Assembly (NCBI GenBank): GCA_002437905.1
Contig: DJRT01000023.1
Location: forward strand, 124,001-188,000
Source of the DNA: Ruminococcaceae bacterium UBA6353
Lineage (GTDB): Bacteria > Bacillota > Clostridia > Oscillospirales > Acutalibacteraceae
Length of the DNA: 64,000 nucleotides
Reading direction: 5' to 3'
Position numbers and translations under genes: made by a program. Shown piece after piece: positions 58,448 through 64,000 of this stretch (within the stretch, counting starts at the first letter, position 1; every line of letters starts with the position of its first letter). Below the pieces are notes generated by a model. That model did not search any database. It was not told the DNA's origin and saw nothing but the letters and a program-made list of their open reading frames with translations.

Positions 58448-59285
58448 CGGCAAGGCCATTGCCGCGGCCATCCGTCAGGAGATCGCCGCTGAGGCCGCTG
58501 CCCTGCAGGCGCAGGGCATTACCCCCTGTCTGGCGGTGATCCTGGTTGGAAATGATCCCGCCTCGCAGACCTATGTGCGCAATAAGCAGCGCGCCTGCGC
58601 CGAGGTAGGCTTTGCCGCCCGGCAGATCGATCTGCCCGCCGACACCACCCAGCAGGAGCTGCTGGACACCGTGGCCGCGCTGAATGCCGACCCGGCAGTA
58701 CACGGCATCCTGTGCCAGCTGCCGCTGCCCGCGCACCTGGATGACGAGGCGGTTATCGCCACCATTGACCCACGCAAGGATGTCGATGCCTTCCACGCCG
58801 AAAATGTCGGGCACATCATGATCGGAAATCACACCTTCCTGCCCTGTACGCCGGCCGGCGTGATGGAGCTGCTGCACCGCAGCGGCATCCCCGTGGCGGG
58901 CAAACGCTGTGTGGTCGTCGGCCGCAGCAATATCGTCGGCAAGCCGATGGCCATGCTGCTGCTGCACGATAACGGCACCGTTACCATCTGCCACTCCCGC
59001 ACGCGGGATCTGGACGCCATATGCCGCGAGGCCGATATTCTGGTAGTAGCCATCGGGCGGGCAAAATTCGTAACCGCCGCCATGGTTAAGCCCGGCGCCA
59101 CAGTAATTGATGTCGGCATGAACCGGGATGAAACCGGCAAGCTGTGCGGCGATGTCGACTTCGCCGCCGTAGAGCCGATTGCCGGGGCCATCACCCCGGT
59201 GCCCGGCGGCGTTGGCCCCATGACCATTGCCATGCTGCTGAAAAATACCCTCACCGCCGCCCGCCGGCAAAACGGGCTGCTGTAA
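58431..59285 (+). CDS. folD: Bifunctional methylenetetrahydrofolate dehydrogenase/cyclohydrolase
   Basis: This 284-residue enzyme interconverts methylene-, methenyl- and formyl-tetrahydrofolate. The catalytic YxxxK is Tyr48 to Lys52 (TYVRNKQ), with the folate-binding LPLPxH region (LCQLPLPAHL), the NADP-binding VVGRSNIVGKP, and the C-terminal PVPGGVGPMT. GGAGG lies upstream of ATG 58431 inside lgt. A terminator follows. Confidence 0.98.
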   Translation: MAQIIDGKAIAAAIRQEIAAEAAALQAQGITPCLAVILVGNDPASQTYVRNKQRACAEVGFAARQIDLPADTTQQELLDTVAALNADPAVHGILCQLPLPAHLDDEAVIATIDPRKDVDAFHAENVGHIMIGNHTFLPCTPAGVMELLHRSGIPVAGKRCVVVGRSNIVGKPMAMLLLHDNGTVTICHSRTRDLDAICREADILVVAIGRAKFVTAAMVKPGATVIDVGMNRDETGKLCGDVDFAAVEPIAGAITPVPGGVGPMTIAMLLKNTLTAARRQNGLL

Positions 59286-59298
59286 GACCCCCGCAAGG

Positions 59299-59341
59299 AA
59301 AACGCCCCCGGCGCGGAAATGTTCCGCGCCGGGGGCGTTAT
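59299..59341 (+). terminator. Terminator after folD
   Basis: AACGCCCCCGGCGCGGAA pairs with TTCCGCGCCGGGGGCGTT around a four-base loop. Confidence 0.93.
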
Positions 59342-59469
59342 TGGATTTCGACAGATACAGCAGCGCCGCAAGGCGACAAAACAGTTACAGCACCGGCCTG
59401 ATACAAACAAAAATGCTTCCTAAGCCTGAAAGGTTCCTGCGTATTTCTTTCGTTCCATTTTCAAACACT

Positions 59470-59966
59470 TCACTCGTCCAAAAGCCACTCTTTTGCCGGC
59501 TCAATGCCATCGAAAAACCGGATGGCAAAACCGTGTCCACACAATATCTTTTTTAGCCTTTTACAGGAAAGTCTGTCTACCCCCACAAAGGCGACACGCA
59601 TAAACCGTTTGCCGGGGGCGATGAGTGCATCGGCTATTTCTGTAATCAATTCTTCCGTGAACCTTGTTTCATCGAGGACAAATGTGATATATCCCGGGGC
59701 GGACGGACGACGGAACACCGCTGTGTCCGCGCGTAGTTTTTGAATGGCAAGTTCAGTATATTGATATAGACAAAGCAATCGGGGTACAACGGTTCCTGAA
59801 ACGGAATATTTCCCCGTTTGCTTTGTCTACCATCCAAGTGTTCAAACCATATTTCTCCGCCCGCAAAGGGAAGAATAAAGGATTTTTTCCTTACGCCCGG
59901 TAATTCATCCGGATTTGGGGCAGCCCATTCCGGCTTATATCTCGAAGGATCATTTTTCATAAACAT
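59470..59966 (-). pseudogene. Hypothetical gene split by a 61-bp repeat insertion
   Basis: The 5' part (from ATG 59966, MFMKNDPSRYKPEWAAPNPD to IWFEHLDG) and the 3' part (YQYTELAIQKL to EPAKEWLLDE) are in different frames, and the 61-bp repeat 59768-59828 lies exactly between them. Deleting 62 bases (repeat plus one) rejoins them into one 144-residue frame with a natural YQYTEL junction. Read through the repeat, translation adds about 20 residues and then leaves the frame. The 3' part contains FVLDETRFTEELITEIAD and MRVAFVGVDR, which resemble a small SpoIIAA/STAS-like fold, but I do not recognise the family. The gene is probably inactive. Confidence 0.75.
59768..59828 (-). repeat. Solo 61-bp repeat unit
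   Basis: The unit begins AGACAAAGCAATCGGGG and ends CCCCGTTTGCTTTGTCT; the ends are complementary over 17 bases with one mismatch. It matches the right end (2441-2501) of the 273-bp element at 58 of 61 positions in inverse orientation. Confidence 0.9.
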
Positions 59967-60042
59967 CGGTTATCCCTTTCATAACCAATTTTACTCTTGC
60001 CCCTGTAATCGCCCCTTCTGCACCATTCAAGCCCCTGCAGCT

Positions 60043-60690
60043 TCAATACAGCAGCGGCGCCGCAAAGCGGCAAAACAGCCACAGCCCGGCACACGCACCG
60101 GCAATGGCCAGCAGAGCAATCACCACCATAGCAGGGGACGCCCCGGCGTATTCCTCTGCAAGACCGCGCCGCAGCGCCCGGTTGCGGTAGGCGCAGTCCG
60201 CCGTCAGCCCTGCCCACAGATGCAGCACCAGCTGCGGTATCAGCAGCAGCGCCATCCGGGCGCAGCGCAGACGGAACAGCGCCATATTGGTATCATTATA
60301 CAGCTGCACCCGCGCCTCGATATCCGGGGTCAGCCGCGGTTCATCCACATCCAGCTCCCGCACCGCCGCCTCATAGCCCGCCACCGTGCGGCTGTGCTCC
60401 TGCACAGCCTGCGCTATGCGCTCATCATATAGGGCACCGGCAGCCGTATAGGCCGCCGCAAACAGCAGCACCGCGGCCAACAGCAGCAGCAACCCCCGCC
60501 GGTAAAGCTGGCGGTAGAAGCTCCAGCCCGTTGGCACAAGAAAGGCCGCCCAATTCATCCCGAAAAACCGTTTTTGCCCCTCATGGCGGCGGAAGATCGG
60601 CAGATACCGTGCGTTTTTCGTTCCTACATACAGCCGCCAGTCCGAAGCGGAATAGCCGCTGATCATCTCCGCTGTGGTATGCTCATCCAT
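60043..60690 (-). CDS. DUF2628-like membrane protein
   Basis: The 215-residue protein has a soluble N-terminal part, a DUF2628-like segment around residues 45-60 (FFGMNWAAFLVPTGWSFYR), and membrane helices at about 67-87, 145-165 and 190-215. No catalytic motif is seen. It is the last gene of an operon with ymdB and the double-CxxC protein, 19 bases after the latter. No function can be assigned. Confidence 0.78.
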   Translation of the reverse strand: MDEHTTAEMISGYSASDWRLYVGTKNARYLPIFRRHEGQKRFFGMNWAAFLVPTGWSFYRQLYRRGLLLLLAAVLLFAAAYTAAGALYDERIAQAVQEHSRTVAGYEAAVRELDVDEPRLTPDIEARVQLYNDTNMALFRLRCARMALLLIPQLVLHLWAGLTADCAYRNRALRRGLAEEYAGASPAMVVIALLAIAGACAGLWLFCRFAAPLLY

Positions 60691-60709
60691 CGGTTTTTTC
60701 TCCTTTTTC

Positions 60710-61402
60710 TCAGGGCTGCCGCGTGGTCAGATACCACACAGCCCGCTCCACCGCATCGCGGGAATTGCCCCAATCGGCTCCCTCGCCGCTGTTCTGATAA
60801 TCATACATCTCGCAGAAATGCCGGATATCCCCCCGCAGCTCGGACAGGTATTCCTGCGCCAGCCGGCGGGCCGCCCTGGTAAAATCGCCGCGCTCCTTTT
60901 TGCCCATAGCGGTCTGCGCCGTCTCGGCCAGTGCCGAAAAGTGCGGCAGGCACAGGCACGGCTGTTCTTCAAACAGCCGGCGGAAATCCGCCTGCTGCTC
61001 ATAGGTGCGGCAAACCGTGGCCAGCATCTTCTCCATAGCGCTGTCCACCTGCCGGCAAACGAAGCAGGTCTCGCCCACCCGGTTGGCATCCTTGGCCTGC
61101 CGGACAGCGCTTTTTCCAATCAGCGGCACCCCGGAAAACACCCGCTTTTCCGTCTCAGCCAGATGGCTTTCCAGCATCAGCGCCACACCCAGGCGGTTGT
61201 GCCGCCCCAGCATCTGCCGGTAATGGGGCAGGCAAAAGCCGAGACGGTTGGTCTCCATCCGGATATCCGGCTCCATCATCGCCGCGCCGGTGATATACTC
61301 CACCGCCCGCTGCTCCAGCTTGTTGCGCAGGCGGCAGATCGGGCAGCCGTCCTTTTCCTCAAAGATCTCCCCCACCGGGATATTGGTGATATCGTAGCGC
61401 AT
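60710..61402 (-). CDS. Double-CxxC protein (DUF6062-like)
   Basis: This 230-residue soluble protein has an internal duplication: CPICRLRNKLE (Cys20, Cys23) followed by FCLPHYRQ, and later CFVCRQ followed by CLCLPHFSAL. Each half therefore offers a C-x-x-C and a C-L-P-H, a plausible zinc or iron site. It matches what I recall of the DUF6062 family in Clostridia, whose role is unknown. GGAGAT precedes the ATG. It lies between ymdB and a membrane-protein gene in one operon. Confidence 0.82.
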   Translation of the reverse strand: MRYDITNIPVGEIFEEKDGCPICRLRNKLEQRAVEYITGAAMMEPDIRMETNRLGFCLPHYRQMLGRHNRLGVALMLESHLAETEKRVFSGVPLIGKSAVRQAKDANRVGETCFVCRQVDSAMEKMLATVCRTYEQQADFRRLFEEQPCLCLPHFSALAETAQTAMGKKERGDFTRAARRLAQEYLSELRGDIRHFCEMYDYQNSGEGADWGNSRDAVERAVWYLTTRQP

Positions 61403-61415
61403 AGCTTATCTCCTT

Positions 61416-62183
61416 TCACCGCCGTACGCGGCGCACCGCCACTGTGTGGCCGGTGCGGTCATCCAGTGTAAACAGTACCCCATCCATCGCGCAGGCCCCC
61501 TCCGCCGTGAGAAACCGCACCGGCAGCTTGGTGCGCATCCGGGCGATAGACAGCTCCGGCCGCACCCCCAGGCAGGAAACAACCGGCCCGGTCATGCCCA
61601 CATCCGTGATATAGCCGGTGCCCTCCGGCAGGATCTGCTCATCCGCTGTGGCCACATGGGTGTGGGTGCCGAACACAGCCGAAACCCGGCCGTCCGCATA
61701 AAACGCCAGTGCCTTTTTTTCCGCTGTGGCCTCCGCGTGGAAATCCACCACGCAGAATCGCGGCCGCCCGGCCTGCTCCAGCAGGCGGTCCAGTGCCTCA
61801 AAGGGGCTCTCCAGTGATTCCATATAAACCGTGCCCAGCAGGTTGATCACCGTCACCTGGTAGCGGCCGCGGTCGATCACCGTCATCCCCTGCCCCGGCA
61901 CGCCGCCGGGGTAGTTGGCCGGGCGCAGCAGGGTGTCACTGCGTTCCAGCTCATCCAGAATCTCCCGCCGGCGGAAGGTGTGGTTGCCGCCGGTGATCAC
62001 ATCCGCCCCGGCCGCAAAAATCGCCGCGGCCGATGCCGGCAGCAGGCCGTTGCCATCGGCCGAATTCTCCCCGTTCACAATACACACATCCACCGCCAGC
62101 TCCCGCTTGAGCGCCGGCAGCACCTTTTGCAGGTGGGTACAGCCCACGCTGCCCACCACATCACCGATACACAGGATATTCAC
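61416..62183 (-). CDS. ymdB: YmdB-family metallophosphoesterase
   Basis: The 255-residue enzyme is a dinuclear metal phosphodiesterase. Metal ligands are visible in CIGDVVG, NGENSADG, GGNHTF, DFHAEATAEK and GTHTHVATAD. In B. subtilis YmdB hydrolyses cyclic AMP in vitro and affects biofilm and motility fate. The start GTG 62183 has GGAGG eight bases upstream; a GTG at 62189 is only two bases from it. Its promoter overlaps the end of the MATE gene. Confidence 0.94.
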   Translation of the reverse strand: MNILCIGDVVGSVGCTHLQKVLPALKRELAVDVCIVNGENSADGNGLLPASAAAIFAAGADVITGGNHTFRRREILDELERSDTLLRPANYPGGVPGQGMTVIDRGRYQVTVINLLGTVYMESLESPFEALDRLLEQAGRPRFCVVDFHAEATAEKKALAFYADGRVSAVFGTHTHVATADEQILPEGTGYITDVGMTGPVVSCLGVRPELSIARMRTKLPVRFLTAEGACAMDGVLFTLDDRTGHTVAVRRVRR

Positions 62184-62206
62184 GCACACAGCCTCCGTTT
62201 TCTGAC

Positions 62207-62246
62207 AAAGAAAAGCAGGCGTCTCTGCGGACAGGGACGCCTGCGG
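62207..62246 (-). terminator. Terminator after the MATE gene
   Basis: Minus strand GCAGGCGTC pairs with GACGCCTGC, followed by TTTTCTTTG. It lies inside the ymdB leader, so ymdB transcripts started at 62255 must pass it. Confidence 0.75.
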
Positions 62247-62254
62247 ACAGGTTT

Positions 62255-62283
62255 ATTCTACCACCCGGCAGCCGGGAAGTCAA
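62255..62283 (-). promoter_or_regulatory. Promoter of ymdB operon
   Basis: Minus strand TTGACT (62283-62278), 17-bp spacer, TAGAAT (62260-62255). It overlaps the last codons of the MATE gene. Confidence 0.75.
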
Positions 62284-63623
62284 GCACTGCACCAGCCATA
62301 GCCATAGCGCCGGCGGTTGAGCAGCAGGAACAGCGTGGACAGCAGCAGCGCACATACCTCCGCCACCGTAACCGCCCACCAGATCCCGTCCAGGTCGAAC
62401 CAGATGGGCAGCAGCAGCACACTGGCAGCCTGGAACACCAGCGTACGCAAAAAGGAGATCGCCGCCGATACGCCGCCGTTATTCAGCGCCGTGAAGAAGG
62501 ACGATGCATAAATATTGAAGCCAACCAGCAGGAAGGAGACCGCCGTAGTGCGGAACGCATGGTGGGTCATTGCCAGCAGCTCGGCATCATAGCCCACAAA
62601 GATGCGGGAAAGCGGCATTGCCAGCAGCAGCGCCAGCGCCACCATGGCGGCACCCACTACCCCCATCAGGCGCAGGCTCTTGCGCAGCACATTGCGCACC
62701 TCGTCGGTGTTGCCGGCGCCGTAGTGGTAGCTCACGATCGGTGCGCTGCCCACCGAATAGCCAATGAAGATGGCCACAAAAATAAACTGCACATACATCA
62801 GCGCACCGTAGGCGGCCACGCCGTTTTCGCCGGCCAGCCGGATCAGCTGCCAGTTGTACAGCGCCCCCACCAGTGAGCTGGAAATATTGCTCATCAGCTC
62901 ACTGGAACCATTGGCGCACGCCTGCAGCAGCGGCCGCAGCTGCAGCCGGGTGCGCCGCAGACGCAGCAGGCTGCTGTTCCGGCGCAGGAAGTACACCAGC
63001 GGCAGCAGACCGCCAACGCACTGGCTGATCCCCGTAGCCACTGCCGCACCCACAACGCCCCAGTCAAACACGGCAATAAACAGGGCATCCAGCACCATAT
63101 TCGTCACGCCGGCAGCCACCGTGGCCAGCAGCCCCAGGCGCGGCTTTTCCGCCGTAACAAAGAAGCTCTGAAACACATTCTGCAGCATAAAGGCCATATT
63201 GAACGCCAGCACTGTGCGGCCGTACTGCACACAGTAGGGCAGCATCTCCGGCGTGGCGCGCAGCCATACCGAGATCTGCGGCATCAGCACAATGCCCACC
63301 ACCGAGGTCAGCACACCCAGCAGCACCGTCAGCCATACCATCATGGTAAAGTACCGGTCAGCACGCTCACGGTCTCCCTCGCCGAGGGTCTTACCCACCA
63401 GCGCGCTGCCGCCGGTGCCGACCATGAAGCCAACGCCGCCCAGCACCATGATGAACGGCATCACCAGATTGATGGCCGCAAAGGGTGTTTTGCCCACAAA
63501 ATTGGACACAAACAGCCCGTCCACCACACCGTATACGGAGGTAAACACCATCATCACCACAGACGGCAGCACAAAGCGCAGCAGCTTTTTATAGGTAAAA
63601 TGATCCGATAATCGAATAGTCAC
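62280..63623 (-). CDS. MATE-family multidrug/flavin-type exporter
   Basis: This 447-residue protein has twelve predicted membrane helices and a two-fold repeat typical of MATE transporters (MVFTSVYGVVDGLFVSN and later VGSAPIVSYHYGAGN). It exports cationic drugs or metabolites with sodium or proton. The start GTG 63623 is placed by GGAGGGGAGG upstream and by the fit to family length; no in-frame ATG is close. It is monocistronic and stands behind a strong hairpin-T-run at 63654-63702. Confidence 0.92.
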   Translation of the reverse strand: MTIRLSDHFTYKKLLRFVLPSVVMMVFTSVYGVVDGLFVSNFVGKTPFAAINLVMPFIMVLGGVGFMVGTGGSALVGKTLGEGDRERADRYFTMMVWLTVLLGVLTSVVGIVLMPQISVWLRATPEMLPYCVQYGRTVLAFNMAFMLQNVFQSFFVTAEKPRLGLLATVAAGVTNMVLDALFIAVFDWGVVGAAVATGISQCVGGLLPLVYFLRRNSSLLRLRRTRLQLRPLLQACANGSSELMSNISSSLVGALYNWQLIRLAGENGVAAYGALMYVQFIFVAIFIGYSVGSAPIVSYHYGAGNTDEVRNVLRKSLRLMGVVGAAMVALALLLAMPLSRIFVGYDAELLAMTHHAFRTTAVSFLLVGFNIYASSFFTALNNGGVSAAISFLRTLVFQAASVLLLPIWFDLDGIWWAVTVAEVCALLLSTLFLLLNRRRYGYGWCSA

Positions 63624-63653
63624 GGTTTCCTCATCCTCCCCTCCAGGGGTATA

Positions 63654-63702
63654 ATAAAAAAATAGCCGGATAAGCTCAGGCTCACCTGAGGTCTTATCCG
63701 GC
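63654..63702 (-). terminator. Hairpin terminator directly upstream of the MATE gene
   Basis: GCCGGATAAG and CTTATCCGGC form the outer stem (63692-63701 with 63664-63673), with an inner CTCAGG/CCTGAG hairpin, followed by TATTTTTTT on the minus strand. It lies 30 bases before the MATE start. Confidence 0.85.
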
Positions 63703-63742
63703 AAAACGGTTACGACCGTTCGCCCTCCGACAGCTGGGAGAG

Positions 63743-63783
63743 AAAAAGCCACCCTCTGCCCTGCATGCGGACAAAGGGTGGTT
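63743..63783 (-). terminator. Terminator after rpsR
   Basis: Minus strand CCACCCT pairs with AGGGTGG, followed by CTTTTTCTC. It is the terminator of the S18 transcript, so the hairpin at 63654 is a second, separate one. Confidence 0.75.
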
Positions 63784-63793
63784 GATCGACAGC

Positions 63794-64000
63794 TTAGTCC
63801 GTCACAAAGGGAACCAGGGCGATCTGACGGGCGCGCTTGATCGCGGTCGTCAGGTCTCTCTGATGACGGGCGCAGGTACCGGTCACACGCCGGGGCAGGA
63901 TCTTCGCCCGCTCGGACATATACCGGCGCAGACGCGCCACATCCTTATAATCGATGTATTCGATCTTGTCCACGCAGAACTGGCACACCTTGCGGTGGCC
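63794..64000 (-). CDS. rpsR: 30S ribosomal protein S18, 5' end beyond the window
   Basis: The visible 68 residues are the C-terminal part of S18, from GHRKVCQFCVDKIEYIDYKD to the conserved ILPRRVTGTCARHQRDLTTAIKRARQIALVP. The frame is open to the last base of the window, and the N-terminal region (normally about ten more residues) is missing. An internal ATG-like start is not plausible because VCQFC is the usual continuation. CQFC is the zinc-type variant found in many Firmicutes. Upstream partners rpsF and ssb are expected outside. Confidence 0.95.
   Translation of the reverse strand, partial: GHRKVCQFCVDKIEYIDYKDVARLRRYMSERAKILPRRVTGTCARHQRDLTTAIKRARQIALVPFVTD

Noticed and set aside
63703..63742. 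Possible guanidine- or other riboswitch before the MATE gene
   Set aside because: Only one small hairpin (ACGGT/ACCGT) fits. The paired ACGR loops or other conserved cores are absent.
1..64000. CRISPR array, prophage, complete IS or integrase
   Set aside because: No regularly spaced repeats, cas, transposase, integrase or phage structural genes were seen. The only mobile-like DNA is the two copies of the small repeat.

Overview
The window is 64 kb of GC-rich, gene-dense chromosome from a low-redundancy Gram-positive gut anaerobe. Gene content (FakA/YloU, YmdB, peptidase T, AzlCD, Lgt, Asp23-type protein, S18), RBS-rich starts and very regular sigma-A promoters (TTGACA-17 bp-TATAAT type, about twenty found, all with 17-bp spacers) point to Firmicutes/Clostridia. 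The protein style and a small repeat family resemble Oscillospiraceae such as Faecalibacterium, Gemmiger or Subdoligranulum; that genus-level guess is inference from memory, not a computed match. No rRNA, tRNA, CRISPR array, prophage or complete insertion sequence was seen.

Layout. 1-6.9 kb: three glycosidase genes (GH42, GH3 and an uncharacterised six-hairpin-like enzyme), with a 273-bp MITE-like repeat between the first two. 7-13 kb: a complete Opp/Dpp-type ABC importer behind a long leader with three consecutive perfect hairpins, followed by peptidase T. 14.4-18.6 kb: a TIM-barrel isomerase-like gene with azlCD, divergent from glutamine-dependent NAD synthetase. 18.6-24.1 kb: a TetR regulator and an operon of a HdeD-like membrane protein, an MMPL/RND transporter and a secreted LxxG-heptad-repeat partner. 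24.3-28.9 kb: pth, mfd, ybaK. 29-34 kb: LacI regulator with MFS transporter (paired operators), then an ArsR regulator with a P1B-2 metal ATPase under a perfect 14-bp inverted-repeat operator. 34.1-36.8 kb: an amino-acid ABC transporter whose binding protein is circularly permuted, with ARG-box-like sites shared with argG. 37-39.1 kb: a ribokinase-AraC fusion with a nucleoside hydrolase. 39.4-46.6 kb: DegV/FakB, a two-part alkaline phosphatase with a nucleotidyltransferase, divergent galE, a Gfo/Idh oxidoreductase divergent from an AraC regulator. 46.6-51.5 kb: argGH and the fakA-yloU pair. 51.6-59.3 kb: an orphan family-5 binding lipoprotein, YgjP-like metalloprotein, mtn, an M16 peptidase pair, lgt, folD. 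59.3-64 kb: a pseudogene split by a 61-bp copy of the repeat seen at 2.2 kb, an operon of ymdB, a double-CxxC protein and a small membrane protein, a MATE exporter and the 3' part of rpsR at the window edge.

How the genes work together. Sugar hydrolysis and Leloir functions, peptide import plus PepT, arginine uptake plus arginine synthesis (possibly sharing a regulator), nucleoside cleavage plus ribose phosphorylation, and fatty-acid phosphorylation (FakA with a DegV/FakB partner) are the visible metabolic modules.

Most of the window is ordinary housekeeping and accessory sequence. The observations most worth following are the circularly permuted substrate-binding protein with ARG-box-like control, the ribokinase-AraC fusion that may read a 21-bp-phased direct repeat in its own promoter, the modular 61-bp/273-bp repeat with a demonstrable insertion into a gene, and the hairpin-rich leader of the opp operon. 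All functional statements come from reading the sequence and family knowledge; no database search was possible.
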